A DNA stretch of 64,000 nt, taken from the NCBI GenBank assembly GCA_946407735.1, contig CAMJPL010000005.1, positions 62,001-126,000 on the forward strand, in the 5' to 3' direction. The position numbers were made by a program, and so were the translations under genes. The notes under the pieces were generated by a model that was not told the origin of the DNA, made no database searches, and saw nothing but the letters and a program-made list of their open reading frames with translations. Below, piece after piece: positions 15,732 through 23,116 of the stretch (its first letter is position 1; each line of letters begins with the position of its first letter). This stretch comes from an uncultured Clostridia bacterium. GTDB taxonomy: Bacteria > Bacillota > Clostridia > Oscillospirales > CAG-272.

Positions 15732-17210
15732 ATGAAAAAGACACTGTCCATGATCCTTGCCGCCCTCATGCTTTCATCTGCTGCGGTCCTTGCGGCCTGC
15801 GGAGGCGAGCAGGACGTCTCCCCCGCCTCGACTACAGCCGCTCAGGGCGAAGACGCACCGGCGGAGACCGCTGCCGAGACCACCGACGCCGACGTCCGCG
15901 CGTCTATACCCGACGATCTGCCGGATGAGGATCTCGGCGGCTACACCTACACGATAATGACCTACTCCAAGGGCACATATTATCAGGAGGAGGAGACCGG
16001 AGACCTCGTCAATGATACGATCTATCAGCGCAACCGCGACGTCGAGGAGCGCTTCAACGTAAAGATCGCCGTAAACGAGCAGCCGGGCATACAGGAGCTC
16101 GACGGAGCCTTCAAGAAGCTGGTGCAGGCAGGCGAGAACACCGTCGATCTCTGCATCCCGCATCAGATAACCTCCGGCGTCGGCTTCGTCACCGGGCATT
16201 TCATCCGCAACTGGAACGACGTGCCGTACATAGATCTCTCGAAGCCGTGGTGGAACAGTCAGATAAACGAGACGCTGCAGATAATGGGTAAGCAGTATTA
16301 CATCGCCGGGTCGGTGACCAACCCTCAGCCCTTCTGCATGCTCTACAACAAGACGATGGCGCAGAACTACGCTCTGCCGGATATGTACGCCGAGGTCCGC
16401 GACGGCAAGTGGGATATCGACGATCTCCGCGAGTACGCGAAGCTGGCCAGCCTTGACATCAACGGCGACGGCACGATGAACGAGGAGGATCAGTGGGGCA
16501 TCGTCTTCAACAACGACAACCAGACCCTCAACTTCATGTACGCCTCCGACATCTGCTCGGTCATCATAGCCGACGACGGCATGCCCACGCCGAACGTCGT
16601 GAACGACAAGATGATCACCCTCGTCGAGAAGCTGTACGACCTTATCTATAACGACAACCGCACTCTCTACTGCACCTACGACCAGATGTCGGCATACGGA
16701 AACAAGGCCTTCACCGACGGACGCTCGCTGTTCGTCGGCGGCGGAGTCGGCTCGGCGCAGTCGTTCCGCGCCTCCGAGGTCGATTTCGGACTTATCCCCT
16801 ATCCGAAGTTCGACGAGGCTCAGAGCGGATATCACACCCACGTCGACGCGTGGAACGGAGCTCTCTGCATCCCCAAGACGGCGTCCGACGAGGATCTCAA
16901 GCGGACCGGCATCATCATGACCGCCATGTCGGCCGGAGCCTACAAGACCGTCATCCCGGTGGTCTACGACATAGCCCTCGGCACCAAGTATCTGCGCGAC
17001 GAGGAGAGCCGCGAGATGATGGACATCATCTACGCCGGCATACTCTACGATTTCGGCTACGTCTTCGACAACTGGAACGGCTGCACATGGATCCTGCCGC
17101 GCATGATGGGCTCGAAGAAGACCGACGTCGCCTCCTACTGGGCCTCCGTCGAGAAAAAGGTAATGAAGAATTACGAAAAGATCTACGCCGCCGTCGAGGC
17201 AGACGAATGA
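15732..17210 (+). CDS. Extracellular solute-binding lipoprotein (operon-terminal, paralogue 2)
   Basis: 492-residue lipoprotein. ATG 15732 has AAGGAG-CTGGAG upstream. The signal peptide ends in LAAC (Cys23), then a Thr/Ala/Glu-rich linker runs to about residue 57. The binding domain contains a Ca-loop-like DINGDGTMNEED at 242-253 after DGKWDID, the same place as in the other two paralogues, and the closing segments VVYDIALGTKYLRDE and MMDIIYAG. It is the last gene of the AraM/GH5-like unit and is followed by a terminator. There is no transporter gene beside it. Ligand unknown. Confidence 0.88.
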   Translation: MKKTLSMILAALMLSSAAVLAACGGEQDVSPASTTAAQGEDAPAETAAETTDADVRASIPDDLPDEDLGGYTYTIMTYSKGTYYQEEETGDLVNDTIYQRNRDVEERFNVKIAVNEQPGIQELDGAFKKLVQAGENTVDLCIPHQITSGVGFVTGHFIRNWNDVPYIDLSKPWWNSQINETLQIMGKQYYIAGSVTNPQPFCMLYNKTMAQNYALPDMYAEVRDGKWDIDDLREYAKLASLDINGDGTMNEEDQWGIVFNNDNQTLNFMYASDICSVIIADDGMPTPNVVNDKMITLVEKLYDLIYNDNRTLYCTYDQMSAYGNKAFTDGRSLFVGGGVGSAQSFRASEVDFGLIPYPKFDEAQSGYHTHVDAWNGALCIPKTASDEDLKRTGIIMTAMSAGAYKTVIPVVYDIALGTKYLRDEESREMMDIIYAGILYDFGYVFDNWNGCTWILPRMMGSKKTDVASYWASVEKKVMKNYEKIYAAVEADE

Positions 17211-17238
17211 TCCGGCCGGAAAAAACGCAGATCGTGAA

Positions 17239-17269
17239 AAAAGGAACCCTTTTCGTGAGGGTTCCTTTT
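17239..17269 (+). terminator. Rho-independent terminator after the AraM/GH5/binding-protein unit
   Basis: Arms AAAAGGAACCC (17239-17249) and GGGTTCCTTTT (17259-17269) with a 9-base loop; the 3' arm ends in T residues. Confidence 0.88.
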
Positions 17270-17318
17270 CGCGCACCCGTGCTGCAAAACGCAGGCGAAA
17301 CAGAGCGGAAAACGGAAG

Positions 17319-17358
17319 TTTACCTTGATTTTACAACTGCCGGATTTCAGAATTTACA
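17319..17358 (+). promoter_or_regulatory. Pho-box-like repeat array upstream of the response regulator
   Basis: TTTACC at 17319, TTTACA at 17330 and TTTACA at 17353 are spaced by 11 and 23 bases, i.e. about one and two helical turns, with a degenerate copy between. PhoP/PhoB-family regulators bind direct TTAACA/TTTACA-like repeats with 11-bp period. The same layout occurs at 20286-20324 upstream of the Na/Pi transporter. Binding is inferred. Confidence 0.6.
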
Positions 17359-17398
17359 TTGTGACGGTATCATTGAAGCATAACCATGGAGGTCTTTT

Positions 17399-18070
17399 AT
17401 GATATACTGCGTTGAAGATGAAAGCGCCATCCGTGATCTGATGGTCTACACTCTGAAGGCTTCGGGCTTTGAAGCGCAGGGCTTCGGGGACAGTGTCGGA
17501 TTCTGGTCCGCGATGAAGGCTCAGAAGCCGGAGCTTATCCTTTTGGATGTCATGCTCCCCGGCGAAGACGGACTGACGGTCCTGAAAAGGCTGCGCTCCT
17601 CGCCTGCGACATCGGATATCCCCGTTATCATGGCTACGGCAAAGGGCAGCGAATACGATAAGGTCATCGGCCTTGACGGCGGCGCTGACGATTACCTCGC
17701 CAAACCGTTCGGCATGATGGAGATGGTTTCCCGCATCAAAGCCGTTTTAAGACGAACGGCGCCGAAACAGGCAAAGGTCATTTCATACGGCGGGATCACT
17801 CTGGATGAAAGCAGGCACTTGGTCACCGTAAACGGCTCGCCCGTGTCGCTGACATTGAAGGAGTACGAGATACTGAAGCTGCTGATGGACAGCCCCGGTC
17901 AGGTTTTCACAAGAGAAATACTGCTCTCCGACGTCTGGGGGATGGATTTCACCGGCGAGACGAGGACCGTAGATGTCCATATCGGTACGCTTCGGACGAA
18001 GCTCGCCGAAGCGGGCGATATGATCGAGACGGTACGAGGCGTCGGCTATAAAATGGCGGAAAGGAAATGA
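17399..18070 (+). CDS. PhoB/OmpR-family response regulator
   Basis: 223-residue DNA-binding response regulator. Receiver domain (residues 1-117) with phospho-acceptor Asp50 in LILLDVMLPG, acidic pocket E6-D7, Thr in MATAKG and Lys in LAKPFG. The C-terminal winged helix (~130-220) shows LTLKEYEILKLL and VDVHIGTLRTKL. ATG 17399 has GGAGG 7 bases upstream. Its stop overlaps the start of the histidine kinase by 4 bases. The Pho-box-like array upstream and the downstream Na/Pi transporter make a phosphate-starvation PhoB/PhoP role likely. Confidence 0.9.
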   Translation: MIYCVEDESAIRDLMVYTLKASGFEAQGFGDSVGFWSAMKAQKPELILLDVMLPGEDGLTVLKRLRSSPATSDIPVIMATAKGSEYDKVIGLDGGADDYLAKPFGMMEMVSRIKAVLRRTAPKQAKVISYGGITLDESRHLVTVNGSPVSLTLKEYEILKLLMDSPGQVFTREILLSDVWGMDFTGETRTVDVHIGTLRTKLAEAGDMIETVRGVGYKMAERK

Positions 18071-19452
18071 GCAGCAAAATATTCAAAGGGATCTGGATCG
18101 TCGCGCTGTCGGTATTCCTCGCCTCTCTCGTTTTCATAATGGGCATCTCCTACAACTACTTTACCGGGATCCAGAAAAGCCAGCTGAAAAACGTGACGGA
18201 ACTCGCCGCACAGGGCGCCGCTGACGCCGGGATGAGCTATTTCGACGATCTGAACGCCGAAGGATACCGCATCACATGGATAGGGGCGGACGGCAGCGTC
18301 CTTTATGACAGCGAAGCTGATACGGCGACAATGGTGAACCACATGGAACGGGAGGAAGTAAAGGAGGCGCTGGCACAGGGATACGGCGAGTCCGCGCGTT
18401 ACTCCGACACCCTTTCGGACAAGCAGCTTTACAGCGCAAAGCGGCTCCCTGACGGATCCGTCGTCAGGCTGTCAGTCGTGCAGGTGGCGGTATGGGCGCT
18501 CATTCTCGGATTCGCGCAGCCGATCTGCTTCGTCATCCTGCTCGCGCTCATCCTCGCTTTTGTGCTCGCGTCGCGTATCGCAAAGAAGATAGTGCAGCCG
18601 ATAAACGATATAGACCTGAATAAGCCCGAGCAGTATTACGGCAAAGAGAACTATAAGGAGGTCGAGCCGCTGCTGCGGCACATCGCGGCGCAGCAGACCC
18701 AGCTGAAAAGAGATCAGGAACAGATCGAAAAAACGTCGCTTATCCGTCAGGAGTTTACGGCAAACGTATCCCATGAGCTGAAAACGCCGCTTCACGCCAT
18801 CTCCGGGTACGCCGAGCTGCTTGAAAACGGCATGGTGAAGGAGGAAGATATAAGACCTTTCGCCGGCAAGATCCGCAGCGAATCCTCCCGCATGACAAAG
18901 CTGGTCGAGGATATCATAGAGCTTTCAAGGCTCGACAACGGCGGCGCCGAGATGGAGCGGGAGGACTGCGATCTGCTTCGGATCGCCGAAAACGCCGCGG
19001 ACAGTCTTGACGCCGCCGCCTCTGCGATGAACGTCTCCGTCAGCGTCGAGGGAACAGACACGCCGATAAGAGGCATCCCGCAGACTCTTTACAGCATCGT
19101 TTATAATCTCTGCGACAACGCGATAAAATACAATCGCCCCGGAGGAAGCGTAACCGTTAAAGTTGTTCCTCAGAACGGCGAGGCCGTGCTGACCGTCAGC
19201 GATACCGGAGTCGGCATCCCGGAAGAATGTCAGGATCGGATATTCGAGCGCTTTTACCGTGTCGACAAAAGCCACAGCAAGGAAGTCGGCGGCACCGGGC
19301 TCGGGCTGTCGATCGTAAAGCACGCGGTCATGGTCCACGGCGGCAGGATAAAGATCAGCAGCGAAATTGGGAAGGGAACCGAGTTTGTCGTTACTTTACC
19401 CAACGAGCCCAAAGAAATGCTCTCTGAGGAGGAACCCGAGTATTATGCTTGA
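18067..19452 (+). CDS. PhoR-like sensor histidine kinase
   Basis: 461 residues. Two membrane helices (about 8-28 and 144-168) flank an extracytoplasmic sensor loop of about 115 residues that resembles the PhoR-type sensor (VLYDSEADTATMVNHMER). The HisKA domain has phospho-acceptor His236 in VSHELKTPL. The HATPase domain has N box LCDNAIKYN, G1 VSDTGVGIP, F box FERFYRVD and G2 GGTGLGLSI. It overlaps the response regulator by 4 bases and the HAD gene by 8, so the three are probably translated as one unit. Confidence 0.93.
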   Translation: MSSKIFKGIWIVALSVFLASLVFIMGISYNYFTGIQKSQLKNVTELAAQGAADAGMSYFDDLNAEGYRITWIGADGSVLYDSEADTATMVNHMEREEVKEALAQGYGESARYSDTLSDKQLYSAKRLPDGSVVRLSVVQVAVWALILGFAQPICFVILLALILAFVLASRIAKKIVQPINDIDLNKPEQYYGKENYKEVEPLLRHIAAQQTQLKRDQEQIEKTSLIRQEFTANVSHELKTPLHAISGYAELLENGMVKEEDIRPFAGKIRSESSRMTKLVEDIIELSRLDNGGAEMEREDCDLLRIAENAADSLDAAASAMNVSVSVEGTDTPIRGIPQTLYSIVYNLCDNAIKYNRPGGSVTVKVVPQNGEAVLTVSDTGVGIPEECQDRIFERFYRVDKSHSKEVGGTGLGLSIVKHAVMVHGGRIKISSEIGKGTEFVVTLPNEPKEMLSEEEPEYYA

Positions 19453-20239
19453 TTTTAATGAGAAAAAAGGATTCATTTGTGATATGGACGGTGTGATATA
19501 TCACGGGAATCGTGTTCTTCCGGGGGTCAATGAATTTCTGGAATGGCTCAAATCCAACAATAAAGAATTCTTGTTTTTAACAAACAACAGCGGGCATACA
19601 CCGAAAGAATTAAAGCAAAAGCTCGCAAGAATGGGACTTGACGTCTCGGAAGACCATTTTTATACCAGCGCACTTGCTACGGCAGCATTTATCAAAGATC
19701 AAGCTCCCGGGTGTTCCGCTTATGTTATCGGTGCGTCAGCCCTGATTAACGCTTTATATGATGCCGGCGTTACAATGAACGATGTGAATCCTGACTATGT
19801 AATTGTGGGAGAGGGCAATACTTATTCACTGGAGTCCCTGACGCGAGCCACGAATCTCGTGCTGGCAGGCGCCAAACTGATAGGCGCGAATTCAGATATA
19901 TCCGGGCCGATTGAAAACGGGATTGCTCCCGCCTGCGGTTCGCTGATTTCACCGATCGAAATGACTACAGGCAAAAAAGCCTATTTTTGCGGAAAGCCAA
20001 ATCCGTTGATGATGCGAACCGGTCTCAAAATGTTGGGCTGCCACAGCGCCGAAGCGGTCATGATCGGCGACCGAATGGACACGGATATTATTTCCGGACT
20101 TGAAAGCGGAATGACCACGGTATTGGTATTGTCCGGCATTTCCTCAAAAGAAACGCTGACCCAGTTCGCCTATCGTCCCAGCATTATACTTGACGGCGTC
20201 GGGGATATCGTGAATATGGCTGATGCGCAAAAGGCATAA
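19445..20239 (+). CDS. HAD-IIA family phosphatase (NagD-like)
   Basis: 264-residue cytoplasmic phosphatase. Motif I CDMDGVIYHG with catalytic Asps near residues 12-14, motif II LTNNSG, motif III Lys in FCGKPNP and motif IV MIGDRMDTDI. The long C2 cap between motifs II and III marks subclass IIA; relatives act on sugar or nucleotide monophosphates. It overlaps the kinase gene by 8 bases. Its DNA is visibly richer in A and T than genes farther out, with many A/T-ending codons, which suggests a different origin or late transfer. A terminator follows 11 bases after the stop. Confidence 0.92.
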   Translation: MLDFNEKKGFICDMDGVIYHGNRVLPGVNEFLEWLKSNNKEFLFLTNNSGHTPKELKQKLARMGLDVSEDHFYTSALATAAFIKDQAPGCSAYVIGASALINALYDAGVTMNDVNPDYVIVGEGNTYSLESLTRATNLVLAGAKLIGANSDISGPIENGIAPACGSLISPIEMTTGKKAYFCGKPNPLMMRTGLKMLGCHSAEAVMIGDRMDTDIISGLESGMTTVLVLSGISSKETLTQFAYRPSIILDGVGDIVNMADAQKA

Positions 20240-20250
20240 TTACCGTAAGA

Positions 20251-20276
20251 GGCGGGAGCTTAGCTCCCGCCTTTTC
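20251..20276 (+). terminator. Rho-independent terminator after the HAD gene
   Basis: GGCGGGAGC (20251-20259) and GCTCCCGCC (20263-20271) form a 9-bp stem with a 3-base loop, followed by TTTTCTTTT. Confidence 0.92.
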
Positions 20277-20285
20277 TTTTCCCGC

Positions 20286-20324
20286 TTTACAGGGATTTTA
20301 CATAATGCAGATAGCGCATTTGAC
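20286..20324 (+). promoter_or_regulatory. Pho-box-like repeat array upstream of the Na/Pi cotransporter
   Basis: TTTACA at 20286 and TTTACA at 20297 are exactly 11 bases apart, with TTTGAC at 20319 a further 22 bases on and a degenerate position (20308) between. The pattern copies the array at 17319-17358. It suggests that the same phospho-regulator controls both the two-component genes and the transporter. Confidence 0.6.
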
Positions 20325-20375
20325 GTTTTTCCGTTACTCTATTCTTGTGAGAAATCAAAGAACGGAGACAAAGAT

Positions 20376-22130
20376 ATGAGTTTTTTTGACGTCTTAAATC
20401 TGATTGGTGGGCTGTGTCTGTTCCTGTTCGGAATGACGTTCATGGGACAGGCATTGGAACGGCGTGCCGGAAACGGACTGAAAGTGCTTCTTGGCCGATT
20501 GACAACAAACAGATTTGCGGGACTTGCCACGGGGCTGGGCGTGACGGCGGTAATCCAAAGCTCTTCAGCAACGACAGTTATGGTCGTCGGTTTTGTCAAT
20601 TCAGGGCTAATGACGTTACGGCAGTCGATCAATGTTATCATGGGTGCGAACATCGGGACAACGGTAACTGCATGGATTTTAAGCCTTGCGGGGATAGACA
20701 GCAAGAATTTCTTTGTCAGTCTGCTGAAGCCATCTTCGTTCACGCCTATTCTTGCACTGATTGGCATTGTGTTCTATATGATGTCAAAAAACAGCAAACG
20801 AAAAGACACCGGCATGATTCTCCTTGGGTTTGCGACACTAATGTACGGAATGGAAGCAATGTCCGGTGCTGTTTCAGGTCTTCGGAACGTTCCCGAGTTT
20901 CGGCAGCTGTTTCTCGCGTTTGCGAACCCGATTCTCGGAGTCCTCGCAGGAGCGATCCTTACCGCCGTCATTCAGTCAAGCTCGGCGTCGGTCGGCATTT
21001 TGCAGGCGCTGGCTTCGACCAACGCCGTCTCATACGGCGCGGCGGTCCCGATCATCATGGGGCAGAATATCGGCACCTGCGTGACGGCGCTGATCTCATC
21101 GGTGGGAACAAGCAAGAACGCGAAACGCGCGGCGCTCGTCCATCTCAGCTTCAACGTGATCGGCACGGCTGTATGGCTGACGGTATTCTGCATCATCAAA
21201 GCGGTCTTCGCTCCGGTCATCCTTACGCAGCCGGCAGCCCTGACGGGGATCGCCGTGTCACACTCGGTATTCAATATCCTCTGCACTCTGCTGATGCTCC
21301 CGCTCAGCGGAGTACTTGAAAAGCTGGTCTGCAGGCTCGTCCCGGACGCGAAAACGCCGGAAAAGGCAAAAGAGCTTGACGAGCGACTGCTCGGAAGCCC
21401 GGCGCTTGCTCTGAACAGGTGCGGTCAGGTGCTTGACCGCATGGCAAAAACAGCGGTCGGCGCATTGAAGGACAGTCTCGAAAACGTGCTTTATTATGAG
21501 GATGAAAGAGCCGAAAGCATCCGCAGATCGGAAGAAGAAACCGACCGTCTGGAAGATATTCTCGGGACATACCTTTTAAAGATCACATCCTGTCAGCTCG
21601 GGGAAGAGGAAAGCGTGAAGGCCACCGAATACATGAAGCTGATCGGAGATTATGAGCGTATCGCCGACCACGCCTCCAATATACTGGACTCCGCGGAGGA
21701 AATGCGGCAGAAAGGGATCGTTTTTTCCGATGAAGCGGCGGAAGAATACAGAGTGATATGCTCCGCTGTCACCGAAATACTCGATCTTTCATATCAGGCT
21801 TTTGCCTGCGGCGACGCCGCGGCCGCGAGAAAGACCGAGCCCCTTGAAGAGGTGATAGAAACTCTGAAGGAAAACCTGCGGACAAGGCATATCCTAAGGC
21901 TGCAGAGAGGCGCCTGTTCCGTCGACGCAGGCTTTATCTGGTCGGATCTGCTGAGCAATCTGCAGCGCGTTTCGGACCACTGTTCAAATATCTCGGGATG
22001 CGTTATCGACACGTTCGGGCACAACATGAACATCCATGAAAACCAGCAGATTTTTCGAAGCTCCGGCGAGGAATACAAACAGGATTATGCCGCGTTTCAG
22101 AGCAAATACTCACTTATCGGAAATATCTGA
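20376..22130 (+). CDS. Na/Pi cotransporter family protein with PhoU-like domain
   Basis: 584-residue sodium-dependent phosphate transporter. The two inverted transport repeats are marked by TAVIQSSSATTVMVVG and TAVIQSSSASVGILQAL, each followed by the GANIGTT and GQNIGTC segments. About eight membrane helices fill residues 1-310. The C-terminal ~240 residues are helical and PhoU-like (DYERIADHASNILD and LQRVSDHCSNISG). ATG 20376 has GGAGA upstream. The 5' half is AT-richer by eye than the 3' half, with a change near 20930. The Pho-box array and neighbouring two-component genes support phosphate uptake under limitation. Confidence 0.93.
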   Translation: MSFFDVLNLIGGLCLFLFGMTFMGQALERRAGNGLKVLLGRLTTNRFAGLATGLGVTAVIQSSSATTVMVVGFVNSGLMTLRQSINVIMGANIGTTVTAWILSLAGIDSKNFFVSLLKPSSFTPILALIGIVFYMMSKNSKRKDTGMILLGFATLMYGMEAMSGAVSGLRNVPEFRQLFLAFANPILGVLAGAILTAVIQSSSASVGILQALASTNAVSYGAAVPIIMGQNIGTCVTALISSVGTSKNAKRAALVHLSFNVIGTAVWLTVFCIIKAVFAPVILTQPAALTGIAVSHSVFNILCTLLMLPLSGVLEKLVCRLVPDAKTPEKAKELDERLLGSPALALNRCGQVLDRMAKTAVGALKDSLENVLYYEDERAESIRRSEEETDRLEDILGTYLLKITSCQLGEEESVKATEYMKLIGDYERIADHASNILDSAEEMRQKGIVFSDEAAEEYRVICSAVTEILDLSYQAFACGDAAAARKTEPLEEVIETLKENLRTRHILRLQRGACSVDAGFIWSDLLSNLQRVSDHCSNISGCVIDTFGHNMNIHENQQIFRSSGEEYKQDYAAFQSKYSLIGNI

Positions 22131-22165
22131 AATACATCTGCATCCGATATAAATGCGCAAATCAA

Positions 22166-22205
22166 AAACGGCCGTACCGGACGCAGGTCCGGATACGGCC
22201 GTTAT
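22166..22205. terminator. Bidirectional terminator between Na/Pi and yebC genes
   Basis: Long GC-rich hairpin (AACGGCCGTA-CCGGAC arm and GTCCGG-TACGGCCGTT arm, one bulged A) with A-rich sequence on the left and TTATTCTT on the right. It separates convergent genes and can serve both. Confidence 0.85.
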
Positions 22206-22231
22206 TCTTGATGACCGGCTTTGACAAAGCA

Positions 22232-22969
22232 TTATTCGTCGGCGTTTTCCCAGTTGTGATAAACATCGGTGACGTCGTCGCTCTCGTCGAACATGTCGAG
22301 CATCTTCTGCATGTTCTCGCGGATGTCGGGATCGTCGATGCTGACGTAGGAGGACGGGATCTTATCCTTCTCGGCGGAGAGGATGGCGTAACCGGCCTTC
22401 TCGAGCTCGTCGCGGACGGCGTCGAGATCGTCGGGCTCGGTGGTTATCTCGTAGACGTCTCCGTCGGAGGAGAAGTCCTCGGCTCCGGCCTCGAGAGCGG
22501 TCTCCATCAGCTTGTCCTCGTCTATGTCGGCGTCCTCGTCCTTTTCGATGACGATCATGCCCTTATCGGTGAACATAAAGCTTACCGAGCCGGAAACGCC
22601 CATGTTGCCGCCGAATTTATCGAAGAAATGCCTGATCTCGCCGGCGGCGCGGTTTTTGTTGTCGGTCGTGACCTCGACTATGACGGCGACTCCGCCCGGG
22701 CCGTAGCCCTCGTACGTCATCTCCTCGTAAACGACGCCGTCGTCGCCGGAGGCGCGCTTGATGATGCGGTCGATGTTGTCGTTCGGCACGTTCTGCGCCT
22801 TCGCCTTGGCGATGAGGTCACGCAGCTTGCTGTTGGAGACGGGATCGGGACCGCCCTCGCGGACGGCGATGGACATCTCCTTGCCGATCTTGGTGAATAT
22901 CTTGGCGCGCTGGGCGTCGGTCTTTTCCTTCTTATGCTTTATGTTGTTCCACTTGCTGTGTCCTGACAT
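22232..22969 (-). CDS. YebC/PmpR-family (TACO1-like) protein
   Basis: 245-residue YebC-family protein; family members act on transcription or on translation of difficult peptide stretches. Signature MSGHSKWNNIKHKKEKTDAQ is at the start, followed by RDLIAKAKAQNVPNDNIDR, YEGYGPGGVAVIVE and KFGGNMGVSGSV. ATG 22969 has GAGGAT 5 bases upstream. It lies downstream of argS on the same strand, separated by an intergenic repeat element. Confidence 0.95.
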   Translation of the reverse strand: MSGHSKWNNIKHKKEKTDAQRAKIFTKIGKEMSIAVREGGPDPVSNSKLRDLIAKAKAQNVPNDNIDRIIKRASGDDGVVYEEMTYEGYGPGGVAVIVEVTTDNKNRAAGEIRHFFDKFGGNMGVSGSVSFMFTDKGMIVIEKDEDADIDEDKLMETALEAGAEDFSSDGDVYEITTEPDDLDAVRDELEKAGYAILSAEKDKIPSSYVSIDDPDIRENMQKMLDMFDESDDVTDVYHNWENADE

Positions 22970-22995
22970 GGCTATCCTCAATTCTGTTAAGTGAC

Positions 22996-23095
22996 GATGA
23001 GGGCTCCGCCCTCAAACTACTGCAGGGGGTGCCGCCCCTTGAACCCCGCCGGGAAGCTTTTGAAAAAGTTTCCCGGGACCCTTCAAAACTTTTTG
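22996..23095 (-). repeat. Intergenic hairpin repeat, type D
   Basis: Contains a GAGGGC-TCC-GCCCTC hairpin (22999-23013) and a second stem around CCGGGAA..TTCCCGG (23049-23076), with a C-rich block between. It resembles in layout the type A-C elements at 50461, 53750 and 59185 (AAAG-TTTTG tract, G-rich block, large stem) but the sequence differs. It follows the argS stop codon. Confidence 0.6.
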
Positions 23096-23116
23096 ACCAA
23101 ATAATTTATAACCGTT

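Noticed and set aside
22208-22966. 252-codon open frame opposite yebC
   Set aside because: Val/Asp/Leu-rich mirror of yebC, whose own motifs are clear.
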